Source: Streptomyces sp. 130 (GTDB lineage Bacteria > Actinomycetota > Actinomycetes > Streptomycetales > Streptomycetaceae). From it: DNA of 64,000 nt. This document shows, in pieces, positions 51,610 to 60,852 of this stretch. Each line of letters starts with the position of its first letter. Position 1 is the stretch's first letter. The translations under genes and the position numbers were made by a program. The DNA is taken from positions 1 to 64,000 of the forward strand of contig NZ_VJNO01000016.1 of the NCBI RefSeq assembly GCF_007096885.1, written 5' to 3'. Under the pieces are notes generated by a model. It did not search any database and was not told where the DNA came from. It was given only the letters and a program-made list of their open reading frames with translations.

Positions 51610-52832
51610 CGTGCCCTCCCGTTGCTCAAGGGGTTGGTGGTTCCGCTCACCCGGTCTCGGCAGTCCGCGGTCGAGGCCGTGCGCACGAGGCGTCCGCTGA
51701 GCGCGCGGTAGCGAAGCATCGGGAGTTCGGGCTCCCGGTCGACGCGTTCGGCACGGAAATGCACCCCGGACTCCTTGAGGGACTCCAGAAGTACGTCGAC
51801 CACGGCCCTCGCCAGAGCCGCCCCGGGGCAGTAGTGGGCGCCGGCGCCGAAGCTCAAGGAGCGGGAGCGCACGCCCCGGTCGCGGATCTCCAGTGGGCCC
51901 GGATAGCGCTCCGGATCAAGGTTGGACGTCCCCAGGCACAGGTTGACTCTGGCACCCGTCTCCAGGCGGTACGGGCCGATGGACACCGGCCGGCGCGCGT
52001 AGCGGCTCGCGAAGCGGAAGGGCGCCGCGAGACGCAGTACCTCTTCCCTGACCTTCGCCACCGGCATGCGTGCGAGCACGTCACCGTGGATGCGTTCCCC
52101 CACGACACACAGCGCCGTGGTGATGGGTTCGTACGCACCCGTGACGACCTGGGTGAGCAGGGCCGTAGCGGCTTCCGGGCCGAAGGCCGGGTCGTCCCAC
52201 AGCTCTCCGAGCCCCGCGACGAAGGGCGTCGGCGGCTCGGCCCTCGCCCGGCCGAGCCAGTGGGACAGCGCGTCAACAGAGCGGAGCGCGCGATCCACCC
52301 TCGCCATGTCGATCCTGGGGGTGGCCAATTCGTCCATGACCCCGACGCCGAGCTCGATCAGCCGGACGGCATCGGCATTCCCCGTAAGGGCCGCGATGGC
52401 CTCCCGCGCCATGGGGCGCGCCACGGTGTCCGCCCAGTCGAAGGATTCGCCGCCGCCGGCCGCGAGGCGGGAGTCGGCCAGCCGCCGGCACGCGGCCAGA
52501 AGCCCGGGCGTCACCGTTCCCCGCAGAAGCTGGATGGAGGCGTGCCGCGCCTGCTTGTGGTACGCGCCGTCGGAGAACACGGGCCAGAGGGAGAAGAAGG
52601 TCTTCAGCCTCTTCCGGCGTTCTCTGTCCTCGTCCGTCAAGGCCGCGAGCCGCTGGTCCGCAGACCGTTGCGACCAGAAGTCCGCGCTGGTCAGCGCTCT
52701 CTCCACGTCGCGCGCGCGAAAGGCGTACATGCCGCCGTTCTCGGACGCCTCCTGAAGCGGGCAGCCCTTCGCGGCTTCGGCGAGCGCCAGGACCGGGTCG
52801 CGGGAGCTGTAGTCCCCGAACACGTCAAGCAC
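51606..52832 (-). CDS. Cytochrome P450
   Basis: A 408-aa P450 with the haem-ligand loop LSFGAGAHYCPGAALAR, the K-helix EEVLR with its RF partner, and an I-helix TGAYEPITTAL in which the common AGxET becomes GAYEP. It uses ferredoxin or a similar partner, since no reductase is fused. It overlaps the MOSC gene upstream by 8 nt and the nucleoside hydrolase downstream by 4 nt. An oxidation of a nucleobase-like or aromatic intermediate is plausible. Confidence 0.92.
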   Translation of the reverse strand: MLDVFGDYSSRDPVLALAEAAKGCPLQEASENGGMYAFRARDVERALTSADFWSQRSADQRLAALTDEDRERRKRLKTFFSLWPVFSDGAYHKQARHASIQLLRGTVTPGLLAACRRLADSRLAAGGGESFDWADTVARPMAREAIAALTGNADAVRLIELGVGVMDELATPRIDMARVDRALRSVDALSHWLGRARAEPPTPFVAGLGELWDDPAFGPEAATALLTQVVTGAYEPITTALCVVGERIHGDVLARMPVAKVREEVLRLAAPFRFASRYARRPVSIGPYRLETGARVNLCLGTSNLDPERYPGPLEIRDRGVRSRSLSFGAGAHYCPGAALARAVVDVLLESLKESGVHFRAERVDREPELPMLRYRALSGRLVRTASTADCRDRVSGTTNPLSNGRAR

Positions 52833-53532
52833 GGGTCCCCCCGGCGTGCGGATCAGGAACGGCGGACGCCGCCGGCTCCTTCTTGGGGACAGCGGAGCGG
52901 GTCCGGTTCGAGACGTGGAACATCATCGCCGAGCGGTCCCACGCGGGTTCTTCGTCGGCCATGTCCGTGATCCGCCGGAGCACGTCCTGCTCGTCGAGAA
53001 TCGCCCCGACGGCCTCGGCCACCGTGACGTGCTTTCTCGGCCTCCAGACCACGTCGACTTTGTCACCGACGGAGACCCGGCCTTCCTCGAGCACACGGAG
53101 ATAGACGCCTGGCCTCCGGGCGTTGTTGAAACGCTTGGCCCAGCCCTTCTCATCCATCCAGGACCCGAACGTGCCGCAGGCCATACGGGGTGCCATGACC
53201 TGGAGGAGCACTTCACCGACCTGCCACTTCTCAGCGAGTACGGCATTGCTGGCATCGAAACCGATGAGATCCAGATTTTCTCCGAACATCCCGTTCCGTA
53301 ACGGCCTTTGCAGCTGGCTCGACCACCAGTCGAGGTCCTCCCGGGCGTAGGCATAGACCGCCTGGAGCACGCCTCCGTGAAAGTCCGCGGCCTGCTCGTC
53401 ACCTTCGAAACCGAGTTTGGTCAGCCTGACACTTTTGTCGACGGGAAGCTTTCTGATCGCCGTCCTCCCGCGGCGTACTGCGAATTCGGGAACAACACAG
53501 GGGCCAGTATTGACTGAAAGGATGGTTCCCAT
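52825..53532 (-). CDS. MOSC-domain protein, YiiM-like
   Basis: The 235-aa protein matches YiiM-type MOSC proteins: LTKLGFEGDEQAADFHGGVL, the segment FGENLDLIGF, and the conserved cysteine in VMAPRMACGTFG that would hold the molybdenum cofactor. In E. coli, YiiM and YcbX reduce toxic N-hydroxylated base analogues such as 6-hydroxylaminopurine. Here it is the first gene of an operon with a P450, a nucleoside hydrolase and an HD nucleotidase, so a role in tailoring or detoxifying an N-oxygenated base fits. Confidence 0.85.
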   Translation of the reverse strand: MGTILSVNTGPCVVPEFAVRRGRTAIRKLPVDKSVRLTKLGFEGDEQAADFHGGVLQAVYAYAREDLDWWSSQLQRPLRNGMFGENLDLIGFDASNAVLAEKWQVGEVLLQVMAPRMACGTFGSWMDEKGWAKRFNNARRPGVYLRVLEEGRVSVGDKVDVVWRPRKHVTVAEAVGAILDEQDVLRRITDMADEEPAWDRSAMMFHVSNRTRSAVPKKEPAASAVPDPHAGGTRA

Positions 53533-53699
53533 GCAGAGGACGCTAACTATGGCGTTGCTCGGCGGTCAACGACGACGCCGGTAATGTGTCAGGTCCCGAA
53601 CTGCTGGGGCAGGGCATCCTTTTCGTCGATTCTTCTGGTCACATTCTCGACGCCGAGCGGCACGCGAAGACCACCCTGCTCTTGGGAGAAAATACCCTC

Positions 53700-53734
53700 A
53701 GGGCCGGAAGGGGGCTGTCCCCTCCCGGCCCTGC
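53700..53734. terminator. Terminator between the two minus-strand operons
   Basis: CAGGGCCGG pairs with CCGGCCCTG, and an inner AGGGG/CCCCT extends the stem. It lies 68 bp after the methyltransferase stop. The rest of 53533-53801 holds no convincing gene and probably carries the MOSC operon promoter. Confidence 0.7.
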
Positions 53735-53801
53735 TTCGGTCCGGTTCGACGCGCCGGTCCCGGAAATCTCGACCTCCGGAATCCGGACTGTGTGGCGGTG
53801 T

Positions 53802-54524
53802 CTAGTGTGCGGGTGCGCCCTTGGCCCTCGCCACCACGAAGAATGCCGGTACGTTCACGTACCGCTTGCCCTCCGTGACCGTTCCCTGATAATCGATGGG
53901 CGCGGTGGAGACGATGTCGAAACCCGCCTCGACGAGCTCACGTTGCAAGGCGTCCTCCGCGCGGGCGACGGGCAGGGGCACCCGTTCGAAGACGAATCCG
54001 AACTTCTCCGCGGGAACTCCCTCGCCCTTGAGCTTGGCCGAGATGAATTCGCCGCTGGCCGGGGCGAGTTCGTAGAAGAAGGCACCACCCGTGCTGCCGG
54101 CCAGGGTCGCCAGCGACGTGACCGCGAGCTTCAGCTCCTGAGGGGTGAACGCGTGCAGGACCGTGCGGACGTACAGGCCGGCGTCGCCGATCCGGTCGTG
54201 CAGGGCGACGGCCTGTTCGGGCTTGAGCAGATCCAGCTGCTCGTACGAGACGCCCGGAGCGTCGTGATACTTGCGGGCGCGCTCCACGGCGCTCGGGGCC
54301 ACGTCCACGCCGATCACCCGCTCGAAGTGCTGCCCGATGGCCGCGGTCTGCGTGCCGTCGCCGCACCCGACGTCGATGACCGGCTTGGAGGGGTCGAGCA
54401 CACTGCCGAACAGCTTCAAGTGGGCGTGGGCGACATAGGTGGGGTCCACGTCCCACGGCGATGCGCCGGCGGTGTGAGGGAGGTCGGTCCAGAAACGGTC
54501 CCACATGGCCTCGAAGCGACTCAT
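53802..54524 (-). CDS. Class I SAM-dependent methyltransferase
   Basis: A 240-aa small-molecule methyltransferase with motif I VIDVGCGDGTQTAAIGQHFE, RVIGVDVAPSAVERARKYHD for the ribose, and LYVRTVLHAFTPQELKLAVT. It lacks features of RNA or protein methylases. The ATG at 54524 has an AGAGGGA site at the right distance, whereas the ATG at 54530 does not. It lies 200 bp after rdgB on the same strand and is probably part of the cluster. Confidence 0.82.
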   Translation of the reverse strand: MSRFEAMWDRFWTDLPHTAGASPWDVDPTYVAHAHLKLFGSVLDPSKPVIDVGCGDGTQTAAIGQHFERVIGVDVAPSAVERARKYHDAPGVSYEQLDLLKPEQAVALHDRIGDAGLYVRTVLHAFTPQELKLAVTSLATLAGSTGGAFFYELAPASGEFISAKLKGEGVPAEKFGFVFERVPLPVARAEDALQRELVEAGFDIVSTAPIDYQGTVTEGKRYVNVPAFFVVARAKGAPAH

Positions 54525-54724
54525 TCTCATTCCCTCTCTACGGACTCTCAGCGGGCGGCAGCCCCTCCCCCGCGTCTGCCGCGTGCTCCGGACGTGCCCG
54601 ATGGCAGGGAAAGCGTGGCGAGGTGGCCGGGACTGCCCTTCGACCATTCACCGCCCCGTGCGGAGGTGTAAAGAGGAGAGTGCGGTCTGTGTCAGGTCCG
54701 AATGGCCCCGGCTCACCCGTCACG

Positions 54725-55327
54725 TCATTTCACCAGTTCTCTGATCACCGGCAACAGGGATCTGAACGCCTTGCCGCGGTGACTGAGGGAGTTCTTGATG
54801 CCGTCGGGGATCTGCGCGAAAGTCCGACTCTCGCCGTCCGGCTGGAAAATGGGGTCGTAGCCGAACCCGCCGGTTCCAGCCGGGGCGGTGCGCAACACGC
54901 CGGCCAATTCCCCGTGCGTGACGCGTTCCGTGCCATCGGGCAGTGCGAGTGCAGCCGCACAGAAATAGCGGGCGCCACGGTGCGGGGCGGCGATGTCGCT
55001 CAATTGCGCCAACAGCAGTTCCATATTGGCCAGATCCTGGCCGTGCCTGCCGGCCCAGCGGGCGGACAGGATTCCCGGACTTCCTCCGAGAACGTCGACG
55101 CACAGACCAGAATCGTCGGCGACGGCGGGAAGACCCGTGGCCCGGGCAAGAGCATGCGCTTTGAGCAGCGCATTCTCCGTGAAGGTTACCCCTGTTTCCT
55201 TGACGTCCGGGATGTCGGGATAGGCGTCAGCGCCCACGAGGTCATGAGCGAGTTCCGCATCGGCCAGAATCGCCTTCAACTCGGTCAGTTTTCCCGGATT
55301 CCGTGTGGCTAAGATCAACGTGTACAT
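54725..55327 (-). CDS. rdgB: XTP/dITP pyrophosphatase (RdgB/HAM1 family), probable cluster-linked paralogue
   Basis: The 200-aa enzyme keeps all family motifs: LILATRNPGKLTEL, ADDSGLCVDVLGG, GGFGYDPIF and SHRGKAFRSL. It hydrolyses non-canonical purine triphosphates (ITP, XTP and hydroxylaminopurine nucleotides) to monophosphates. Streptomyces normally has its main rdgB next to rph, not in this setting, so this is probably an extra copy serving self-protection in the cluster. It starts 32 bp after the quinone oxidoreductase gene. Confidence 0.9.
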   Translation of the reverse strand: MYTLILATRNPGKLTELKAILADAELAHDLVGADAYPDIPDVKETGVTFTENALLKAHALARATGLPAVADDSGLCVDVLGGSPGILSARWAGRHGQDLANMELLLAQLSDIAAPHRGARYFCAAALALPDGTERVTHGELAGVLRTAPAGTGGFGYDPIFQPDGESRTFAQIPDGIKNSLSHRGKAFRSLLPVIRELVK

Positions 55328-55359
55328 CGGGCAAGTATCAACGAGAGAGCAGGACGGGT

Positions 55360-56421
55360 CTATATGAACCGTTCGGAATTCGCCAACAACGCCGCTTGCC
55401 GGTAGTCCGTAGAATCCGACGGTCCCGTATCCGTGGCGGCGGTGCGCAGGACCACCCGGCGGCCGTGCCATTCACCGCCCTCCAGACGCCGGTGTGCGTC
55501 GGCCGCGGCACTCAGCGGCATCACTTCCGTGGCCCGTGGCCGCAGCCGCCCGGACCGCAGCATGCGAGTGACAGCGTCCGCGGCCTCGGCGAGTTCGGCC
55601 GTGGTGGCGTGCGAGATCACGAACCCGACGACCGAGCAGTCGTTCATGTACAGCTGCCCGGCCGGCAGCACGGGCGTGGACCGCGCGCCGGCCAGCAGGA
55701 CGACACGACCACGCCGGGCGAGAAGGCCGACGCTGTTCGCCAGGTCGTTGACGCCCGCCGTGTCGAGATACACATCGACACCGCCGGGACTGGCCGCTCG
55801 GATCTTGTCGAAGAGTGCCGGGTCCCGGTAGTCGAACACCTCGTGGGCTCCCACGGAGCGGCAGTAATCGGCGTCCCGGGCCGAAGCGACGGCAATGACG
55901 CGGGCTCCGGCCTGCGAGGCGAAAACGGTCAGCGCGCTGCCGACGTTGCCGCCGGCACCAACGACCACGACCGTATCGCCGGTACGCAGCCGGCCGTGGG
56001 TGAACAGTGCCAGGTAGGCGGTAGCACCAGGATGGACCACGGCGACCGCTGTCTGCGGGTCCACTCCCTCAGGAAGTCGGTACAGGCGATCAGCGGACAC
56101 GACCGCCTGTTCGGCGGCCGCTCCCTGCCGGCCGTCGTGCCCGAGAGAGTTGCACCACACCCGGTCTCCCACGGCGAACCCGGCCGCGCCGGGGCCGACT
56201 TGGGCCACGGTTCCGACGAGGTCACGACTGATCACGAAAGGGAAGGGGACCGGAGTGCGGAACGCTCCGGAACGCACGAAGGTGTCCACGGGGTTCACGG
56301 TGGTCGCGAAGACATCGACCAGGACATCGGTCGGCCCTACGAGAGGTGAAGGCAACTCCCCGTACTTGATGGCGTCCGGGGAGCCGAGCTCTTCGATGAA
56401 TGCAGCACGCATGGCGTTCAT
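55360..56421 (-). CDS. Zinc-type alcohol dehydrogenase/quinone oxidoreductase family protein
   Basis: A 353-aa medium-chain dehydrogenase/reductase with FAVGDRVWCNSLGH, the nucleotide-binding VVVVGAGGNVGSALTVFASQ, and VYLDTAGVNDLANSV. It lacks the structural zinc cysteines, so it belongs to the quinone oxidoreductase subgroup that reduces double bonds or quinones with NADPH. The first ATG tried, at 56421, gives MNAMRAAFIEEL; one at 56412 is equally possible. It is first in an operon with rdgB and the methyltransferase. Confidence 0.85.
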   Translation of the reverse strand: MNAMRAAFIEELGSPDAIKYGELPSPLVGPTDVLVDVFATTVNPVDTFVRSGAFRTPVPFPFVISRDLVGTVAQVGPGAAGFAVGDRVWCNSLGHDGRQGAAAEQAVVSADRLYRLPEGVDPQTAVAVVHPGATAYLALFTHGRLRTGDTVVVVGAGGNVGSALTVFASQAGARVIAVASARDADYCRSVGAHEVFDYRDPALFDKIRAASPGGVDVYLDTAGVNDLANSVGLLARRGRVVLLAGARSTPVLPAGQLYMNDCSVVGFVISHATTAELAEAADAVTRMLRSGRLRPRATEVMPLSAAADAHRRLEGGEWHGRRVVLRTAATDTGPSDSTDYRQAALLANSERFI

Positions 56422-56637
56422 GATGCACAGAGTCGGCACGTTCCCCGACCGGCATCCGTTCTGTGCCGCAGAGTATGTCAACTCCCCGGGGGCGGGACGG
56501 ATGCGGCCGAACAGGGCCGACGTGTGGCGGCACTGCCGGTGCGTGAGCGCGATGCGTGGGCGACTCCGCCGGACTGCGGGCCCTGCCTGCCCGGCAGCGC
56601 CTGGCCCCTGTCGCTGTTCCGGCCTACTTTCCTCCCC

Positions 56638-57114
56638 ATGCAGATAGCTTTCACGGACATCGCGCCCGGCGACCCCGCGATGACGACCGATGTCGAACCG
56701 CTCATCCGCACACTGCGTCCCTCACTCGACCCCGGAGGGTTCGCCGACTTCGTCCTGCGGTCCTGTCGGCAGGGGCTTGTGTTCACCGCGGCCCACGACG
56801 GTTCGGGACGCTGCAGAGGCGTCGTCACCCATCGGACGCTCGCCACAAGTCGAGGCCTGCTCCTGTTCGTCGAGGACCTCGTCACTGATCCGGCGCTGCG
56901 GGGAAGAGGCATCGGCAGGCAGTTGATGGACGAGGTCGAGCGGCGGGCCCGGCAGTCCGGTTGTGACCGGATCGAGCTCGACACCGGCACGGCCAATCAC
57001 CGCGCCCAGAGCTTCTACCACTCCCTGGGCATGCGGCTGGGCGCCCTGCACTTCGTCCGTGACGTGGCTTCCGGGACTCCGGACGCGACCGCGGGAAGTG
57101 GCTTTCCGACTTGA
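56638..57114 (+). CDS. GNAT acetyltransferase
   Basis: A 158-aa GNAT enzyme with motif A LVTDPALRGRGIGRQLMDEV, C-terminal NHRAQSFYHSLGMRL, and LLLFVEDLV before it. The amine acceptor is unknown; in a cluster it could modify or protect the product. It diverges from the quinone oxidoreductase, whose start lies 216 bp away, and leads a plus-strand run continuing to the SRPBCC protein and ligase. The ATG at 56638 was chosen because the upstream frame looks non-coding. Confidence 0.85.
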   Translation: MQIAFTDIAPGDPAMTTDVEPLIRTLRPSLDPGGFADFVLRSCRQGLVFTAAHDGSGRCRGVVTHRTLATSRGLLLFVEDLVTDPALRGRGIGRQLMDEVERRARQSGCDRIELDTGTANHRAQSFYHSLGMRLGALHFVRDVASGTPDATAGSGFPT

Positions 57115-57169
57115 CGGATCCCGCCCGGTTGCTTTGACCTCGATCCGTGGCCGGGCGCAGCCTTCCGGC

Positions 57170-57736
57170 ATGTCTGTGACTGAACACAACATTGGCCGCG
57201 ACGGAGAGACCGCCGGGAACAGCCTGTTCCAGGCCCGAGCCGCCGTCCGCATCTCGGCTTCACCGCAAGAAATCTACGAGGTCATCAGTGACCTGGGCCG
57301 CAGCGGCGACTGGAGCCCGGAGTGCCTCGGTGGTGAGTGGGTCTCCGGAGCCCCGGGCGCGGTGGGTTCGGTGTTCCGCGGCGAGAACCTCCGCTCCGAG
57401 AAGGTCGTCGCGTGGGCACCGGTAGTGCGCGGCACCTGGTTCACCGAGTCCGAGGTGGTCGCCGCGGAGCCGGGGCGCACCTTCAGCTGGGCGATGCGGG
57501 ACAGCGCCGGCCGGAAGCAACAGAGCGTCTGGGGTTTCGACATCGAGCCGCTCGACGGCGAGAGCGTGCTGACCCACCGCTTCCGGATGGGAGCGCCGAC
57601 GGAGGGCATCGGCGGCATCACCTCCGGAATGACGTCCGAGGAGCGCCGGCGCTTCTTCCGGGAGTGGGGCGAAAAGATCGAGAAGGACCTCGAGACCACC
57701 GTCGCCCGCATCAAGGCAGCCGTCGAGGGCGGCTGA
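57170..57736 (+). CDS. SRPBCC-fold (polyketide cyclase/START-like) protein
   Basis: A 188-aa protein with ARAAVRISASPQEIYEVISD and LGRSGDWSPECLGGEW, typical of SRPBCC helix-grip proteins that bind hydrophobic ligands or act as cyclases. A conserved RFRMGAPTEG strand and a long C-terminal helix are present. No catalytic residue can be named. It lies between the acetyltransferase and the adenylate-forming ligase in the same direction. Confidence 0.82.
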   Translation: MSVTEHNIGRDGETAGNSLFQARAAVRISASPQEIYEVISDLGRSGDWSPECLGGEWVSGAPGAVGSVFRGENLRSEKVVAWAPVVRGTWFTESEVVAAEPGRTFSWAMRDSAGRKQQSVWGFDIEPLDGESVLTHRFRMGAPTEGIGGITSGMTSEERRRFFREWGEKIEKDLETTVARIKAAVEGG

Positions 57737-57824
57737 GCCGGGCGCACGACCGAGAGCACACCGCCGCCGCACTCGCGCACGGGCGGCCGTAGTCGGCGTA
57801 TCCATCTGACGAGAGCTTGGACAC

Positions 57825-59399
57825 ATGCTGCTGCAGCGCATCGCCAACCGGGGCATCCGGCTGGGCACCCTCTTTGAGCGGGCCGCGGCCCTGCACCCGG
57901 CGAACATCATGGTCCTCGACCATGATCTCGACATCGCACCGCAGTTGGGGCGCCGGGCCACGATTGCCGAGATCGCCGACCTGGTGGACGACTACGCCGC
58001 CCGGCTGTGGGCGGCGAAGGTCCGGGCCGGCGACCGGGTCGTCGTCTACAAGAGCGACGGATTCGACATCACACTGCTGTCCTGCGCCATCTCCCGCATC
58101 GGCGCGGTCCCGGTCCTGTTCTCGGCGAAGCTGGACGGCGCCACCGCGGCCGAGCTGGTGCGCCGCACCGACCGCCCCTTCCTCGTCACCGATCAGACGA
58201 AGCTGGAGCATGAACTGCCCGACGGGACCTTCGAGCTGGCCAGCCGTGTCCTGCTGACCTCCGGCACCCACGAGGCCGCGGTGGACCTGCACGGACTCGC
58301 CGGGTCCCCACGGGTACCCACGACAATCATGCCCCCCGAGCACCCGGCACTGATCACGCACACCTCGGGCACCACGGGCATCCCCAAGCTCGCCGTGCAC
58401 ACCGGCCGTACGCTGCAGGCCCGGTACCGGCCGCAGGCATCGATCATCAAGCCGCTGATCCGCAACCGCGAGACCATCGCCATGCACGTGTCCTTCGTCC
58501 ACTCACGCCTGTTCACCGCCCTGGCGATATCGCTGCTGCGCGGGTTCCCCGTCGTGATGCTCGCCGATTCGGCGCCTGCTCAGGTCGCCGACCTCTTCGC
58601 CCGGATGAAGCCGGGCATCCTCGAGGCGCATCCCAACTCCTTCATGGAGTGGGAGGCGATGGCCGATGACCCGCGCGGACCGCTGTCCAACGTCACCTTG
58701 TTCAGCAGTACGTTCGACGCCATCCACCCGCGCACGGTGCACCGCCTGCTGCGCGCCTCCAAGCGCCGGGCGCCCATATTCGGCCAGCTCTACGGACAGA
58801 GCGAGGTGGGCCCGGCGGTCGTCCGGGGCTTCACCCGTCGGCGTTCCCTCGACGAGGACGGCCGGTGCGTGGGCGTCCCGTTCCCCGGTATGACGCAAGT
58901 GCGCGTCGTCAGCCGGGACGGCAACCCGCCCTCGGCGGCCAACCCGGGCTTCATCGAGGTCCGCAGCGACGGCCGGATCGTCACGTACCTGGACGAACAA
59001 GAACGCTATGACCAGCAGGTGTCCGAGGGCGGCTGGTGGCGCATGGGCGACGTCGGTTACCGCACCAAGTGGGGCTGCGTGCACCTGCTCGATCGCGAGG
59101 TCGACGTGATCGAGGGTTTCGGCTCGACCCTGGCCGCCGAGGACGCCCTCTTCGGCAAGCTGGAGGACCTGGCCGAGGTCATCATCATCCCCGGGCCGGA
59201 CGGTCGTGCCGTTCCGGTCGTCTGCACCAAGGACGACAAGCCGCTCGACCTGGCTGCCTGGAAGGCGGCCTGCTCGGGGCTCCCGCCGATGGCCGAACCC
59301 GTGCAGTGGCGGATCGGGGAGCTGCCGCAGACCGCGACCACCAAGATCAAGCGCCTGGAGCTGGCCGAACTGGTCGCGGCCCGGTCCGCGCAGAAGTAG
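57825..59399 (+). CDS. Adenylate-forming ligase (acyl-CoA synthetase-like)
   Basis: The 524-aa ANL-superfamily enzyme has P-loop THTSGTTGIPKLAVHTG, YGQSEVGPA with its Glu, MGDVGYRTKWG with the ATP-binding Asp, LDREVDVI, and the catalytic C-terminal Lys in TTKIKRLEL. It activates a carboxylate as the acyl-adenylate; relatives transfer it to CoA or a carrier. Some members of this superfamily, such as CreM, use ATP with nitrite to diazotise aromatic amines. It is followed, with no clear terminator, by the nitrate transporter and nitrate reductase genes. Confidence 0.86.
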   Translation: MLLQRIANRGIRLGTLFERAAALHPANIMVLDHDLDIAPQLGRRATIAEIADLVDDYAARLWAAKVRAGDRVVVYKSDGFDITLLSCAISRIGAVPVLFSAKLDGATAAELVRRTDRPFLVTDQTKLEHELPDGTFELASRVLLTSGTHEAAVDLHGLAGSPRVPTTIMPPEHPALITHTSGTTGIPKLAVHTGRTLQARYRPQASIIKPLIRNRETIAMHVSFVHSRLFTALAISLLRGFPVVMLADSAPAQVADLFARMKPGILEAHPNSFMEWEAMADDPRGPLSNVTLFSSTFDAIHPRTVHRLLRASKRRAPIFGQLYGQSEVGPAVVRGFTRRRSLDEDGRCVGVPFPGMTQVRVVSRDGNPPSAANPGFIEVRSDGRIVTYLDEQERYDQQVSEGGWWRMGDVGYRTKWGCVHLLDREVDVIEGFGSTLAAEDALFGKLEDLAEVIIIPGPDGRAVPVVCTKDDKPLDLAAWKAACSGLPPMAEPVQWRIGELPQTATTKIKRLELAELVAARSAQK

Positions 59400-59478
59400 C
59401 CGACCGGGGCGGGGCACCGTCGTACGCGTGCGGGCGCACCACGGGAACACCGATCCCGCAGATGAGGAGTAACACACC

Positions 59479-60852
59479 GTGAGACGGAGTGTTTCGAGCC
59501 GCGAGGTCGTTCGGTGGGACCCGGAGGACCGGGAGTTCTGGCAACGGCACGGCCGCCGGATCGCACGGCGCAACCTCGCCCTTTCGGTGCTCTGTGAGCA
59601 CATCGGGTTCTCCGTGTGGAGCATGTGGTCCGTCCTGGTGCTCTTCATGTCACCCCGGATCGGTCTCGGGTTCTCGCCGAGTGAGAAGTTCCTGCTCGTG
59701 GTGGTGCCCACCGTCGTCGGGGGAGTGCTGCGGATTCCGTACAGCTACGCCGTGACCCGCTTCGGCGGCCGGAACTGGACGGTGTGCTCCACCGCCGTGC
59801 TGCTCGTACCGGCCTCGTTGACGACGTACTTCGTGCAGCGTCCGGGCACCCCGCTCTGGGTGTTCGTGGCCATCGGAGCGGCCACCGGCCTGGGCGGGGC
59901 AAACTTCGCCTCGTCGATGACGAACCTCTCCGCCTTCTTCCCGCAGCGCCACCAGGGCTGGGCTCTCGGGCTCAACGCGGGCGGTGGCAATCTGGGGGTG
60001 GCGGTGATCCAGCTGCTGAGCCTGCTGGTCATCGCCACGGCCGGCGACACCCATCCCGCCTACGTCACCTCGGTCTACCTGCCCTTGATCGTGATCGCGG
60101 CGCTGCTGGCCGCGATGAGAATGGACAACGTGAGCGTCGCTCGCGCCGAGCCCGGCACCCGGCGCGAGGCGATGCGCAGCCGGCACACGTGGGCGATATC
60201 TCTCCTCTACATCGGCACGTTCGGCTCGTTCATCGGCTTCGGGTTCGCCTTCGGGCTGGTTCTGCAGACGGAGTTCGGTGCCACTCCGGCGCAGGCCGCC
60301 TCGTACACGTTCCTGGGGCCTCTGCTCGGGTCGGTGTTCCGTCCGCTGGGCGGACGGGCGGCGGACAGGTGGGGCGGGGCACAGGTCACCTTCGTCGCGT
60401 TCGCCGCCATGGCAGCGGGCACCGCGGTCCTTCTCGTGGCGTCGTCCCGGGGCTCCTTCGGGCTGTTCGTCGCGGGGTTCACCGTCCTGTTCGTCCTCAC
60501 CGGGCTCGGCAACGGCTCCACCTACAAAATGATCCCCACGGCCTTCGCCCGACAGGCCGAGCGCGAGGTGGTGGCGGGCAGGGACGCCCGGAGCGCCTTC
60601 GACCGGGCCCGACGGATGTCGGGAGCCGTGCTCGGAATCGCGGGAGCGGCGGGCGCGCTGGGCGGGGCGCTGGTCAACCTCGTCTTCCGCGCGACCTACA
60701 GCAGCGGCGGCAGCGGCTCGACCGCCTTCGTGACGTTCCTTGTCTGCTACGCGGGGTGCATGGTGCTGACATGGAGGCTGTATCTGCGCGGTGGGCACCG
60801 CCGCGAGGGTACGGGACCGTCCGCGCTGCGAGAAGGCGTCGGCCGTGTCTGA
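59479..60852 (+). CDS. narK: NarK-type nitrate/nitrite MFS transporter
   Basis: A 457-aa transporter with about twelve membrane helices and the nitrate-porter signature ANFASSMTNLSAFFPQRHQG, then GWALGLNAGGGNLGVAV. A second partial signature, TGLGNGSTYKMIPTAF, lies in the C-terminal half. It imports nitrate, or exchanges nitrate and nitrite. A GAGGAG site precedes the GTG start, 79 bp after the ligase. The 3' end overlaps the nitrate reductase start by 8 nt. Confidence 0.92.
   Translation: MRRSVSSREVVRWDPEDREFWQRHGRRIARRNLALSVLCEHIGFSVWSMWSVLVLFMSPRIGLGFSPSEKFLLVVVPTVVGGVLRIPYSYAVTRFGGRNWTVCSTAVLLVPASLTTYFVQRPGTPLWVFVAIGAATGLGGANFASSMTNLSAFFPQRHQGWALGLNAGGGNLGVAVIQLLSLLVIATAGDTHPAYVTSVYLPLIVIAALLAAMRMDNVSVARAEPGTRREAMRSRHTWAISLLYIGTFGSFIGFGFAFGLVLQTEFGATPAQAASYTFLGPLLGSVFRPLGGRAADRWGGAQVTFVAFAAMAAGTAVLLVASSRGSFGLFVAGFTVLFVLTGLGNGSTYKMIPTAFARQAEREVVAGRDARSAFDRARRMSGAVLGIAGAAGALGGALVNLVFRATYSSGGSGSTAFVTFLVCYAGCMVLTWRLYLRGGHRREGTGPSALREGVGRV

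Noticed and set aside
53584..53805. Small plus-strand frames in the MOSC/methyltransferase gap
   Set aside because: They run through the terminator hairpin, have no family resemblance and no convincing ribosome-binding site.
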